Assembly (NCBI GenBank): GCA_002482845.1
Contig: DLGT01000084.1
Location: 6,685-70,684 of the forward strand
Direction of reading: 5' to 3'
Source: Saprospiraceae bacterium UBA7687
Lineage (GTDB): Bacteria > Bacteroidota > Bacteroidia > Chitinophagales > Saprospiraceae
Length of the DNA: 64,000 bases
A program made the position numbers and the translations under genes. The notes beneath the pieces are model-generated. The model made no database searches, was not told the DNA's origin, and worked only from the letters and a program-made list of their open reading frames with translations. Each line of letters opens with the position of its first letter. The first letter of the stretch is position 1. Positions 9,800 through 18,845 of the stretch are shown one piece after another.

Positions 9800-10621
9800 A
9801 TGGATATAAAATTAAACCTAGATCGAGACATCGTTTTTTTTGATATAGAATCTACAGGACTTAATGTCATCAAAGACAGAATATTACAAATTGCTCTTAT
9901 AAAATACTCTAAGGACAAAGATGAGCCTGAAGAACTATTTATGCTTATCAATCCAGGTGTGCCGATTTCTGAAGAAGCTTTTGCAGTACATGGGATCAGT
10001 AACGATATGATCAGAAATAAACCAACGTTCGCACAGGTAGGTAAACAAATTTATGATTTCATTGGAAATGCAGATCTTGGTGGTTACAATTCTGATAGGT
10101 TTGATATCCCTATGATAATGGAAGAATTTCATCGTATAGGTTTGGATTTTGATATCAGTAAGAGAAGGTTGATCGACGCTCAAAAGATTTTTTACAAAAT
10201 GGAGCCACGTACACTCAAGGCAGCTTACAAGCTGTATTGTAATGGCAATCTCGATGATGCACATGACGCTCTTGCAGACGCACGTGCTACCGTGGAAGTT
10301 TTTAAAGGACAACTCTTGAGATATCAAGATGTGGACTATACGGATCCTGATGGAAATGTACAAGCAGCACCTATCAAAAATGACATTGGCGCTATTGCTG
10401 ATTTTATTTATGATCCATCAATGCTAGATGCTACCCAACGACTTAAGACCAATGCTAAAGGAGAAGTTGTCTTTAATTTCGGAAAGTATAATAGCCAATT
10501 AGTTTCTCATGTATTCAAGATAGAACCAAATTATTACCATTGGATCATGGAAAAAGATTTTTCAGCACAAGTGAAAATGATCGTTAAAAAGATCTATGAC
10601 GAAATGAGAAAACCAAGCTAA
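9800..10621 (+). CDS. DnaQ-like DEDDh 3'-5' exonuclease with ExoX-like C-terminal domain
   Basis: A 273-residue protein. The exonuclease core shows the full DEDDh set: D15 and E17 in FFDIESTG, D102 in the NSDRFD segment, and H155 with D160 in HDALADAR. After residue 225 a second small domain begins with FNFGKYNSQ and continues to YYHWIMEKDF; this resembles the domain found after ExoX-type exonucleases (DUF3820-like). The start at 9800 is preferred because an earlier in-frame ATG at 9740 lies inside apbE and adds a low-complexity Asn-rich leader. It likely trims 3' ends during DNA repair or proofreading. It is not obviously the replicative epsilon subunit. Confidence 0.85.
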   Translation: MDIKLNLDRDIVFFDIESTGLNVIKDRILQIALIKYSKDKDEPEELFMLINPGVPISEEAFAVHGISNDMIRNKPTFAQVGKQIYDFIGNADLGGYNSDRFDIPMIMEEFHRIGLDFDISKRRLIDAQKIFYKMEPRTLKAAYKLYCNGNLDDAHDALADARATVEVFKGQLLRYQDVDYTDPDGNVQAAPIKNDIGAIADFIYDPSMLDATQRLKTNAKGEVVFNFGKYNSQLVSHVFKIEPNYYHWIMEKDFSAQVKMIVKKIYDEMRKPS

Positions 10622-10632
10622 ATTAAAACAAA

Positions 10633-11427
10633 ATGGGTAATATTGCCATAAAGATATCTATCGTAGTTTTGATATCATTTTTGATGTCTTGTTACACACG
10701 CAAAGAAGCATGTTTGGATGTTTTGGCTTCCAATTATGATGTTTCCGCTGATGATGCTTGTCCAGACTGCTGCACATTTCCCAAGTTAAAATTAGAAATT
10801 CAACATTTTGTAAAAGACTCGGTTTATAAATCTGATTCTTTTTACGTAAATGAGCTAAATCAAGCTTTCAAAATTCTAGATGTAAGATATTATCTCCATT
10901 CCTTTGAGTTATTCAATAATGAAACTGGCAAAAAAGTGGTCCTTGAGACTATCAAAAATCAAGACAGTACACTGATCATTCCCGATGATATAAAAATTTA
11001 TAGGTCTGTGGACGCTTCTATAGAAATAGGTAGTTTAAGAGATAATGGTACCTATGATTCGCTCACTTTTTACCTTGGCCTCAAGGATGAGATATTGACA
11101 AATGATTTTATAAATCTACCGAGTACACATGTCTTGTTACCTAACAATAGATTAAAGAATTTAGAAGGAGATTATGCCCATTTTACAGTCAGAATAGAAC
11201 CATTAAATACACTCATAGGAATTAGAAACTTTCAGGTTACTGGATTAGGCATTTCAGAACCATACACCATCAAAACGCCAATAACAACTACCAAAGGTGT
11301 GGCGCCTAGCTTCAAATTAAAAGCTAACTATGATGAATTGTTTAAAAACATCGATATAACAGATAGCACAAATGTCATAGAAAATGCTTTAAAACAAAAC
11401 ATTAAAAAGGTTTTGATCGTTAATTAA
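10633..11427 (+). CDS. MbnP-like lipoprotein (putative copper-binding partner of MauG/MbnH)
   Basis: A 264-residue lipoprotein (lipobox ending at Cys20). The N-terminal Cys-rich segment (CLDVLASNYD, then DDACPDCC) resembles the small motif common in Bacteroidota surface lipoproteins. After it comes an MbnP-like beta-sandwich, with the YYLHSFEL segment equivalent to the typical YYISNIRL and the later SLTFYLGL strand. MbnP proteins bind copper and are modified by a dihaem MbnH enzyme. The gene directly downstream, 14 bp away, is such a dihaem protein, which supports the assignment. The protein contains no tryptophan at all, so the Trp-to-kynurenine change described for the methanotroph MbnP cannot occur here. 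The assignment is by motif and context. Confidence 0.7.
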   Translation: MGNIAIKISIVVLISFLMSCYTRKEACLDVLASNYDVSADDACPDCCTFPKLKLEIQHFVKDSVYKSDSFYVNELNQAFKILDVRYYLHSFELFNNETGKKVVLETIKNQDSTLIIPDDIKIYRSVDASIEIGSLRDNGTYDSLTFYLGLKDEILTNDFINLPSTHVLLPNNRLKNLEGDYAHFTVRIEPLNTLIGIRNFQVTGLGISEPYTIKTPITTTKGVAPSFKLKANYDELFKNIDITDSTNVIENALKQNIKKVLIVN

Positions 11428-11441
11428 TAAAAGACATCATT

Positions 11442-12551
11442 ATGAAGGCATTCAAGGTATTTTCGCTTCTAATTGTTCTTACATTTATCGTTATATCTTG
11501 TAATGATGATTGCCCTGAAGATCAAGGTGATGATTTAATATCCTTCCCATATAATCCTGAAAGTTATACATTGGATTTGCCCCCACATTATCCACAAATG
11601 TTTATTCCTAATGACAATCCATTTACTAAACAAGGCATCACGCTAGGACGTCATCTATTTTACGACCCTATTTTATCCGCAGATAGCTCTATGTCATGTG
11701 CGTCTTGCCATTTACCATCATTAGCATTTGCAGATGGTAAGTCAGTGAGCCGTGGCATTGATGGTATTGCAGGCACTAGGAGTTCTATGAGCTTAATTAA
11801 TGTAGGATTTGTGCAATCTGGACTTTTCTGGGATGGTAGGGCAAAAACATTAGAAGAACAAGCGCTTTTACCTGTGGAAGATCCAATAGAATTACACCAT
11901 ACCTGGCCGCAAGTAGTAGAAAAATTAAAAAAACACCCAAGTTATCCACGTATGTTTAGAGAAGCATTCGGTATAACAAATAGAGATCAAATCACCAAAG
12001 AATTAGCTGCCAAAGCGATTGCGCAATTCGAAAGAATCATTATATCAAAAGACTCAAAATTTGATAGAGTCGAACAGAACAATGACATATACTCAGATCA
12101 AGAGTTGATGGGTTATGGTATCTTTTTTGACATTGATCCTGATCTTCCTGATGGCGAGTGTGCGCACTGTCATAATACGCCATTGGCAACATCAGACGCA
12201 TTTTTTAATAATGGACTGAATGAATCTACCACCTTAGATGGTTTTCCTGATTTAGGTCGTGGGAAGATCAGCGGTTCTAAAGCTGACAATGGAAAGTTTA
12301 GGGCGACTACACTTCGTAATATCAGATATTCAGCGCCCTACATGCACGATGGTAGATTCAGTACTTTTGATCAGGTACTTGAACATTATCTTTCTGGTGG
12401 TAAATCTTCTCCTAACAAGGATGCTCTAATTGGCGATATAAATAAAAACAAGCTAAAACCTGTCCATATAGAAGCTTTAAAAGCTTTTATCAATACATTT
12501 GAAGATACGCTTTTCTTCAGTAATCCTGAACTTCAGAATCCTTTTAACTAA
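11442..12551 (+). CDS. Dihaem cytochrome c peroxidase / MauG-MbnH family lipoprotein
   Basis: A 369-residue protein with a lipobox (VISC, Cys20). It carries two c-type haem motifs: C86-x2-C89-H90 in the N-terminal domain and C240-x2-C243-H244 in the C-terminal domain. Met301 in the APYMHDGRF segment is the probable distal ligand region of the C-terminal haem. Members of this family reduce hydrogen peroxide or, as MauG/MbnH, use it to oxidise residues of a partner protein. The close pairing with the MbnP-like gene upstream favours the partner-modifying role. No terminator is evident after the gene. Confidence 0.88.
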   Translation: MKAFKVFSLLIVLTFIVISCNDDCPEDQGDDLISFPYNPESYTLDLPPHYPQMFIPNDNPFTKQGITLGRHLFYDPILSADSSMSCASCHLPSLAFADGKSVSRGIDGIAGTRSSMSLINVGFVQSGLFWDGRAKTLEEQALLPVEDPIELHHTWPQVVEKLKKHPSYPRMFREAFGITNRDQITKELAAKAIAQFERIIISKDSKFDRVEQNNDIYSDQELMGYGIFFDIDPDLPDGECAHCHNTPLATSDAFFNNGLNESTTLDGFPDLGRGKISGSKADNGKFRATTLRNIRYSAPYMHDGRFSTFDQVLEHYLSGGKSSPNKDALIGDINKNKLKPVHIEALKAFINTFEDTLFFSNPELQNPFN

Positions 12552-12760
12552 TAAATTATTGGCGTTGTGGTTTATTATACCTGACATTAAGCTTGAGATA
12601 AAAAGTTTTGGGAATATAATATTTACACAGTCTTCACATAAATTTAGGGAAATGATATCCTACTGTTTCTGAAGCAGTTTGTAGATACCATCTTTACGAA
12701 AATACAAGTATAGTTTAACAAATTTCAGTGCTAAAATATTTTTATCACCAAAAAATGAAA

Positions 12761-12768
12761 TATATTTG
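12761..12768 (+). promoter_or_regulatory. Candidate distal -7 promoter element for gapA
   Basis: TATATTTG is an exact TAnnTTTG match, followed by GCA. It predicts a leader of about 135 bases for gapA. Confidence 0.55.
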
Positions 12769-12850
12769 CACCGAAATTTAGTTTTGTTTATATTGCTTAA
12801 ACTTATTGAATTAAAAAGTAGTTTATACTAATATCAAGCAAAAGCAAAAT

Positions 12851-12883
12851 TTTGTTCTCAAAACATTATTATTGTTATCTTTA
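12851..12883 (+). promoter_or_regulatory. Candidate proximal promoter for gapA
   Basis: TTTG at 12851-12854 and TATCTTTA at 12876-12883 are separated by about 21 bp, close to the Bacteroidota -33/-7 arrangement. The last base of the -7 box deviates from consensus. Confidence 0.45.
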
Positions 12884-12911
12884 CACTAAGTAATTAAAAA
12901 TCAAAATTATC

Positions 12912-13922
12912 ATGGCAAAAAAAAGAATCGCTATCAATGGTTTCGGAAGAATCGGAAAGCTAGTATTCAGACAGATTTACAACATGGAAGGCATAGATGT
13001 TGTTGCTATCAATGACTTAACCAGTCCAGAAGTGTTGGCTCACCTTTTAAAGTACGATACGGCTCAAGGTAGATTTACAGAAGATGTAAAAGCTGGTCCA
13101 GATAGTATTTTTGTAAATGGCGAAGAAATCAAAGTTTATGCTCAAAGAGATCCTTCTCAAATTCCTTGGGCAGCACATGATGTAGATGTGGTTCTAGAGT
13201 GTACAGGATTCTTTACAGATAAAGCAAAGGCAGAAGCGCACATCACAGCAGGTGCTAAAAAAGTAGTTATTTCTGCTCCAGCTACAGGTGATCTAAAAAC
13301 TGTTGTTTATAATGTAAACCATGAGATATTAGATGGTACAGAGACAGTCATTAGTTGTGCTAGTTGTACAACCAATTGTCTTGCACCTATGGCTCAAGTT
13401 TTAGAAGAAAAATATGGTATCGTGAGCGGTTTGATGACCACTATCCATGCTTATACCAATGATCAAAATACGCAGGACTCACCACACGCTAAAGGGGATC
13501 TAAGAAGAGCAAGAGCAGCTGCACAAAACATTGTACCTAATAGTACAGGTGCTGCAAAAGCAATTGGTTTAGTTTTACCAAGCTTAAAAGGTAAATTAGA
13601 TGGTGGCGCACAAAGAGTTCCTACATTGACTGGTTCATTGACAGAGTTATTCACCATTCTTAATGCTAAAGTAACTGTTGACGAAGTAAATGCCGCTATG
13701 AAAGCTGCTGCAAATGAAAGTTTTGGATACAATGAAGACGAAATTGTAAGCAGCGACATCATAGGTACAACTTATGGTAGTTTATTTGATGCAACTCAAA
13801 CAAAAGTAATCGCTAATGGTGATGCACAGCTTGTAAAAACAGTAAGCTGGTATGACAATGAGATGAGTTATGTATCTCAATTGGTACGTACCTTAAATCA
13901 TTTTGCAGGATTAATAAAATAA
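12912..13922 (+). CDS. gapA: Type I glyceraldehyde-3-phosphate dehydrogenase
   Basis: A 336-residue glycolytic enzyme that converts glyceraldehyde 3-phosphate, NAD+ and phosphate to 1,3-bisphosphoglycerate. The N-terminal nucleotide-binding loop INGFGRIG is at residues 8-15. The catalytic cysteine is C152 in SCASCTTNC and the general base is H179 in TTIHAYT. Length and start are standard. It is followed by a strong terminator and then by pgk, the next enzyme of the pathway, so the two neighbours are functionally linked but probably transcribed separately. Confidence 0.98.
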   Translation: MAKKRIAINGFGRIGKLVFRQIYNMEGIDVVAINDLTSPEVLAHLLKYDTAQGRFTEDVKAGPDSIFVNGEEIKVYAQRDPSQIPWAAHDVDVVLECTGFFTDKAKAEAHITAGAKKVVISAPATGDLKTVVYNVNHEILDGTETVISCASCTTNCLAPMAQVLEEKYGIVSGLMTTIHAYTNDQNTQDSPHAKGDLRRARAAAQNIVPNSTGAAKAIGLVLPSLKGKLDGGAQRVPTLTGSLTELFTILNAKVTVDEVNAAMKAAANESFGYNEDEIVSSDIIGTTYGSLFDATQTKVIANGDAQLVKTVSWYDNEMSYVSQLVRTLNHFAGLIK

Positions 13923-13935
13923 CATTACAGATATC

Positions 13936-13973
13936 AAAGGGTGATTGGATTTTTCTAGTCACCCTTTTTTTTT
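13936..13973 (+). terminator. Rho-independent terminator of gapA
   Basis: Stem AAAGGGTGA paired with TCACCCTTT, followed by a run of nine T. Confidence 0.9.
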
Positions 13974-14055
13974 GCTTTTAAAATACTTGTTTATATTGGA
14001 GAGTTAATCAAAACATACCAATAAAATTCTTCACAACATTTAAATAATAAAGGAT

Positions 14056-15252
14056 ATGATTTCTTTTCAAGATACCAATTTCAAAGACAAAAAAGTGGTC
14101 ATGCGTGTGGACTTTAATGTTCCACTAGATGGTGAATTTCAAGTGACGGATGACACTAGAATTGCTGGCGCAGAAGCAACTATTAAAAAAATATTACATG
14201 ATGGCGGTAGTGTTGTACTAATGAGTCACTTAGGGAGACCCAAAGGTGGCCCAGAAGAAAAATACTCACTAAAACACATCATCCCTACCCTTTCTAAATA
14301 TTTTGAAGGAGTAACTATTCATTTTGCTGACGATTGTATTTCAGAAGATGCATTTAGTAAATCAGCTGGTCTGAAACCAGGAGAACTGTTATTGCTCGAA
14401 AACCTAAGATTTTATCCAGAAGAAGAAAAAGGTAACGCTGAGTTTGCAGAAAAGCTAAGCAAACATGGTGACATATATATCAATGATGCATTCGGGACAG
14501 CACATAGAGAGCACGCTTCGACAGCGACTATTGCTAGATACTTTGATACAAACCATAAAGGCTTTGGTTACTTGATGGCTGAGGAAGTGGAGAATGCCAC
14601 AAAACTGCTCCATGGATCAGAAAAACCAGTTACAGCAATAATAGGTGGAGCAAAAGTTTCAGATAAAATCCAGCTTTTAGAAAGATTGATAGATAGTATG
14701 GATAACATCTTGATTGGTGGTGGCATGGCTTATACTTTTCTTTCTGCTTTAGGTGGTAAGATAGGTACATCACTATTCGAGCCAGATTATGTGGAACTTG
14801 CACTAAAAATTATGGATAAGGCCAAAGCTAGTAATACAGCCATCTATCTGCCTACGGACAATATCGCAGCAGATAGATTTGCGCCAGATGCAGACAGTAA
14901 AGAAGTAGATAGTTACCATATCCCTGATGGATGGATGGGACTCGATATAGGGCCAAAGACGATAGCTGAATTTTCAGGCATTATAAAGACTTCTAAGACC
15001 ATACTTTGGAATGGACCAATGGGTGTTTTCGAATTTGAGAAATTTGCAACTGGTACTTTTTCTGTAGCAAAAGCTTTAGCAGAAGCTACAGATGGTGGCG
15101 CATTTTCATTAATAGGTGGTGGAGATAGCGCATCAGCTATAAATAAATCAGGTCTAGAAGACAGGGTAAGTTTTGTATCTACAGGAGGTGGAGCAATGCT
15201 AGAATTCCTTGAAGGCAAAGAATTGCCAGGTATTAAAGCAATGGAAGATTAA
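14056..15252 (+). CDS. pgk: Phosphoglycerate kinase
   Basis: A 398-residue monomeric kinase that transfers phosphate from 1,3-bisphosphoglycerate to ADP. The substrate-binding segments RVDFNVP (residues 17-23) and MSHLGRPKG are intact in the N-domain. GGAKVSDKIQLLERL lies at the hinge, and the nucleotide loop GGGDSAS is near residue 355 in the C-domain. Length is typical for the family. The start ATG at 14056 gives the standard N-terminus. It lies 133 bp after gapA, beyond a terminator, and is itself followed by a strong hairpin. Confidence 0.98.
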   Translation: MISFQDTNFKDKKVVMRVDFNVPLDGEFQVTDDTRIAGAEATIKKILHDGGSVVLMSHLGRPKGGPEEKYSLKHIIPTLSKYFEGVTIHFADDCISEDAFSKSAGLKPGELLLLENLRFYPEEEKGNAEFAEKLSKHGDIYINDAFGTAHREHASTATIARYFDTNHKGFGYLMAEEVENATKLLHGSEKPVTAIIGGAKVSDKIQLLERLIDSMDNILIGGGMAYTFLSALGGKIGTSLFEPDYVELALKIMDKAKASNTAIYLPTDNIAADRFAPDADSKEVDSYHIPDGWMGLDIGPKTIAEFSGIIKTSKTILWNGPMGVFEFEKFATGTFSVAKALAEATDGGAFSLIGGGDSASAINKSGLEDRVSFVSTGGGAMLEFLEGKELPGIKAMED

Positions 15253-15280
15253 TTGAATTAATTTTTTTAGTATATAAATT

Positions 15281-15318
15281 AAAGAGCCATATTCAGCTTA
15301 CGTTAAATATGGCTCTTT
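15281..15318. terminator. Bidirectional terminator between pgk and the PEGA lipoprotein
   Basis: A perfect 13-bp stem, AAAGAGCCATATT with AATATGGCTCTTT, has an 11-base loop and A/T runs on both sides. It lies between converging genes and can serve both. Confidence 0.92.
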
Positions 15319-15341
15319 AAAATTAATTTCTTTAGAAAAGA

Positions 15342-15866
15342 TTATTCTACACCATCCAAAATTTTCTTTTTTTCTTTTTCAAACTCTTCTTGTGTAATTA
15401 TTTTTTCATCCAATAATTGTTTTAATTCTCTAAGCTTTTCTGCTTTAGTTTGATTTTTTTGACTAGATTTAATCTTAGTATCAGTCACAACTTCTATATT
15501 TTCAGATACGCCACTATCCGATTTTGAAACAAGTTCATAAAAATGAACAGGTTCATATTTCATAGTCCACAAAAATGGAACAAGCACAAAAAGACCACCA
15601 ATGATTGCTCCAACATCTGCAGCTTCATCTCTTGAAAATGATGTATTTAAAGTTTCATAGCCTTCAAGCTCTAATTTAACACTTGTAGAACTACCAACTA
15701 TTTTAGTATCAGAGTGTCTATATGGTGTTTTCCCTACAGACATACCATTCAAATACACTTTAGCTCCCGGTGGCTTTGATTCTATCATAGTGGTGCTTGA
15801 GCAACTACTTAGAAAAATAGTTAAAGCTGTAAATAAGCCTATAAATTTATAACATTTACTTTTCAT
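15342..15866 (-). CDS. PEGA-domain lipoprotein with C-terminal SHOCT domain
   Basis: A 174-residue lipoprotein (FLSSC, Cys22). Residues 27-73 are a PEGA domain (SKPPGAKVYLNGMSVGKTPY), a small beta module common on surface proteins. A hydrophobic stretch at 84-101 could be a membrane segment. Residues 141-170 (KAEKLRELKQLLDEKIITQE and following) are a SHOCT helical hairpin, an oligomerisation module usually found at protein ends. Function is unknown. A TATGTTTG promoter element lies 33 bases upstream of the start. Confidence 0.8.
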   Translation of the reverse strand: MKSKCYKFIGLFTALTIFLSSCSSTTMIESKPPGAKVYLNGMSVGKTPYRHSDTKIVGSSTSVKLELEGYETLNTSFSRDEAADVGAIIGGLFVLVPFLWTMKYEPVHFYELVSKSDSGVSENIEVVTDTKIKSSQKNQTKAEKLRELKQLLDEKIITQEEFEKEKKKILDGVE

Positions 15867-15898
15867 ATTGATATATTATTTTTATAAAAATGAAATTA

Positions 15899-15906
15899 CA
15901 AACATA
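15899..15906 (-). promoter_or_regulatory. Candidate -7 promoter element for the PEGA lipoprotein
   Basis: On the minus strand this reads TATGTTTG, an exact TAnnTTTG match at a suitable distance from the start codon. No clear -33 element was found. Confidence 0.5.
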
Positions 15907-16021
15907 AAAATACCATGAATATTCTGATTTAGTCTTAGATTTCCTCTTGTGTATTTCCCACAAAACTAATTAAACATTTTAAAGCAAGGTCAAAATTTGA
16001 AAATATTTTTTAATACTTATT

Positions 16022-16528
16022 TCATTTCTTCTTTACCTTACTCAGTATCTTGGCTACAGTTTCTTCAGGACTGCTATTATTTACAATTTTCACTTTGGCA
16101 ACTTTGTAAAATGCCTCTCTTTGTTGAAGAATTTCCTTTAGTTTTTTTTCTCTTTCTTTTTGTAATAAGTCTTTGATAAGCGGTCTTTGTGTATCGTCTT
16201 TCAACCGATCTGCCAAAACAGCAGGTTTGGTATTTAAGTACACTGTTTTACCTTTAACGTTCATGATGTCCATAACGCCTTCTATACATGGAAGACCTCC
16301 TCCTGTCGCAACGATACAGTTTGTCATCTTCCAAGTTGAAATTAATTCTTTCTCCAATGCTCTAAAATATGCTTCACCTTGATGATCGAATATTTCTTGA
16401 ACGGATTTGCCTTCTATACTTGTGATAATTTCGTCTGTATCATAAAAAGGTAGCTGCCATTCGTAAGAAAGCATTTTACCGATGGTGGTTTTGCCACTTC
16501 CCATCATCCCTACTAGAAATACAAGCAT
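16022..16528 (-). CDS. aroK: Shikimate kinase
   Basis: A 168-residue P-loop kinase that phosphorylates shikimate at the 3-hydroxyl in the chorismate pathway. The Walker A loop GMMGSGKT is at residues 7-14. The shikimate-binding acid residues D30 and D32 lie in YDTDEI, R56 in FRALEKE, and the GGG loop at residues 76-78. The lid arginine R115 is in TQRPL. The size matches the family. It stands downstream of the susD terminator, so it probably has its own promoter, though none is convincing in the short gap. Confidence 0.95.
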   Translation of the reverse strand: MLVFLVGMMGSGKTTIGKMLSYEWQLPFYDTDEIITSIEGKSVQEIFDHQGEAYFRALEKELISTWKMTNCIVATGGGLPCIEGVMDIMNVKGKTVYLNTKPAVLADRLKDDTQRPLIKDLLQKEREKKLKEILQQREAFYKVAKVKIVNNSSPEETVAKILSKVKKK

Positions 16529-16550
16529 AAAGTTTTGTTTTATATTTTGT

Positions 16551-16589
16551 AAAAAAGAAAAGCGATACAGTTAAGATTAACTGTACCGC
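16551..16589 (-). terminator. Terminator of the susC-susD operon
   Basis: On the minus strand the stem GCGGTACAGTTA pairs with TAACTGTATCGC (one mismatch) around a four-base loop and is followed by a T-rich tract. Confidence 0.88.
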
Positions 16590-16613
16590 CTTCGTTTTGT
16601 TTAGATATATTGG

Positions 16614-18827
16614 TTAATTATATCCTGGATTTTGTTGTAGATTAGGGTTAACATTCATTTCCTGAACTGGAATAGGGAATACATTCCTATATGATGGTAC
16701 CTTAAGTTTATCTTTCACCGCACCAGTCATTTTCAAATCAACACCTTTCCACTCCCATACATAATCCCCATCTGAAAACTGTCCAAATCTTATGAGATCG
16801 GTCCTTCTGTGGCATTCCCAGTAAAGTTCCCTTGCTCGCTCATCTAAAATTGCTGGAAGGGTCAAATCAGATTGATCAAAATTACCAGTTGTACCGTTGT
16901 AAGCCCTTTCTCTAACTTTATTGAAATATTCAGCAGCTTTAACTTTATTTCCACCATCTGCACCTCTAAGTATAGCCTCTGCTGCCATAAGATAAACATC
17001 TGCCAATCTGAACATAGGGAAATCTGTATCTGGAAATTCTGTATCAGACCCTCTGGACCCCGATGAAGTAATATTTTTAAATTTCAGGACAGCATACCCG
17101 TTAGTAAAATCAGAGATGCTATTGATTTCTAATGTTTGCCCACTTGTATGAAAAATTCCTCTCCTATCAAACCCTGTAGATTTCAATTGGTAGGTATAAT
17201 CAGGCCTTGCAAGGTCTACAATCAAGTCATGACCTCCTGATTTTACTATATTGATAGCACCTGCACCATCATTCAAAATACCGTCTAATTGTGGATCACC
17301 TAATGTCAACATATCATTTCCATTAGCTCTTAACACAAAGCTACCTATATTTAACTCAGATTTTATTCTAAGCATTTTTAAATCTGTATCCCAAACTAAA
17401 GGCGCTACACCGTTAGGTACAGCAGAACCCACAATACTCCAATCTCTTTTCTCTAATACGTAGGTATTATTGACCAAGTTGGCTTTTATAAAATATAAAC
17501 CTTGAGTAGATACTTTTATGTTTGCACCATTACTTTCTAAAGATCCGTCAGCGCCATTATCACCGAATTTACCAGAACTCGGGAACCTAAATAACACGAA
17601 CTCGTCATTGGCATTAAAATATTTATACCCTTCGAATATCCCATTTTGTCCAGGTCTCGATGTTAAGATATTACTTGCATCACTACCATTAAAGCTATTT
17701 GAAGTACTAGCTACATAAATTTTTGACAGATTTGCTCCTGGATTAAAGTTTACAATTTCACCTGTTAAATCAGCTGGAAATTTGGAGACAAACTCAGGTG
17801 TAACTCTTGTTCCACCCCAACCACTTGCTACCCCTGACTTAACAGGATCGATATTACCACCTATACCTGCTCTAATGATAAATGTCATACCTCCAAAAGT
17901 TTTGGTCTGGATACCATCAAAATTAACAGGAAAGATTATCTCATTTGAGTTATGATTGTCAGCCAAAAAAAGATTTGCATAATTTGGCTCTAAACTGTAG
18001 GAATTTGAGTTTATTACTTTTTCTGAATAAGTAAGAGATTTTTGATAATTATTTACTCCAATGTATACTTCAGAGTTTAGATATAATTTTGACAAAAGTG
18101 TCCATGCTGCGGCTTTGTTTGCTCGGCCGTAGGTACTTTTACCTTCATCAAATGCTTTAGGATCTAATAAATCACTTTCTATCGCCAATAATTCACTTTC
18201 AATATAGGCGAAAAGTTCATTTGCATTGGTCTGTCGCGCTATATAAGTCCCTACAGGATCAGCTTCTGTTCCAAAAGGTACATTTCTAAATAAATCAAGC
18301 CCATGCCAATAACTAAGTGCTCTAATAAATCTTGCTTCTGCTCTGTAAGTTTTAATCTTTGCACGCAAATCAGCAGAAACACCACGCTCTTCAAGTTTAG
18401 CGTCTGAAGTTTGTCTTAAATATTCATTTGCTACTGCTACTTGATAAAAAATCCTACTAAAAAAAGAATACACAAAACCATCTGCTGGTGTCCAAGATTG
18501 CCCATGAAAATCTGCAATAGTCTGATCATTCCATGCTATAACAGCTTCATCAGTTGTAAGTTCTTGGTGATACCAATAACCTCTTATGTAATGGCTAAAT
18601 CCTTCATCAATACCAGAAATATCGGGTTTACCAGCTGGCCCTTCTTGACCAGTTGTTGCAAATCCTGCATATAACTTTGCAAGACCTTTATAGTAAGCTT
18701 CTGGAGAATCATATACAATGTCTGCACTTGTTATTGAAGGGTCTAAAGGAATAGTATCTAAATCATTAAAACAGCTATTGAATGTTACTAATAGCACAAT
18801 CGAAAGCATTATTTTTATATTTCTCAT
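16614..18827 (-). CDS. SusD/RagB outer-membrane lipoprotein with internal SusE/F-like domains
   Basis: A 737-residue lipoprotein (lipobox NSC, Cys19), clearly longer than the usual 450-600 residues for SusD. Residues 40-345 and 553-737 are the normal SusD helical/TPR fold, including the late hallmark MFRLADVYLMAAEA and ELYWECHRRTDLIRFG. Between them, residues 366-550 look like two tandem SusE/SusF-type carbohydrate-binding modules. The first runs from IYVASTSNSFNG through NIKVSTQGLYFIKANL, and the second from WSIVGSAVPNG through LDGILNDGAGAINIVKSGG. SusD caps the SusC channel and delivers glycans or peptides; the insertion would add binding sites to the lid. It lies 18 bp after susC in one operon. 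The substrate is unknown, as no glycoside hydrolase or sulfatase is adjacent. Confidence 0.9.
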   Translation of the reverse strand: MRNIKIMLSIVLLVTFNSCFNDLDTIPLDPSITSADIVYDSPEAYYKGLAKLYAGFATTGQEGPAGKPDISGIDEGFSHYIRGYWYHQELTTDEAVIAWNDQTIADFHGQSWTPADGFVYSFFSRIFYQVAVANEYLRQTSDAKLEERGVSADLRAKIKTYRAEARFIRALSYWHGLDLFRNVPFGTEADPVGTYIARQTNANELFAYIESELLAIESDLLDPKAFDEGKSTYGRANKAAAWTLLSKLYLNSEVYIGVNNYQKSLTYSEKVINSNSYSLEPNYANLFLADNHNSNEIIFPVNFDGIQTKTFGGMTFIIRAGIGGNIDPVKSGVASGWGGTRVTPEFVSKFPADLTGEIVNFNPGANLSKIYVASTSNSFNGSDASNILTSRPGQNGIFEGYKYFNANDEFVLFRFPSSGKFGDNGADGSLESNGANIKVSTQGLYFIKANLVNNTYVLEKRDWSIVGSAVPNGVAPLVWDTDLKMLRIKSELNIGSFVLRANGNDMLTLGDPQLDGILNDGAGAINIVKSGGHDLIVDLARPDYTYQLKSTGFDRRGIFHTSGQTLEINSISDFTNGYAVLKFKNITSSGSRGSDTEFPDTDFPMFRLADVYLMAAEAILRGADGGNKVKAAEYFNKVRERAYNGTTGNFDQSDLTLPAILDERARELYWECHRRTDLIRFGQFSDGDYVWEWKGVDLKMTGAVKDKLKVPSYRNVFPIPVQEMNVNPNLQQNPGYN

Positions 18828-18845
18828 TTTTTTGTATTTTAAATT

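Larger units (their letters stand above)
12552..12911. other. gapA upstream region with two candidate promoters
   Basis: This gene-free stretch is AT-rich and holds two candidate -7 elements, at 12761-12768 and 12876-12883. No ORF and no recognised riboswitch were seen. Confidence 0.5.

Noticed and set aside
9673..10363. Minus-strand open frames opposite apbE and the exonuclease gene
   Set aside because: The plus-strand genes are conserved enzymes with complete active sites. The opposite frames have no recognisable content.
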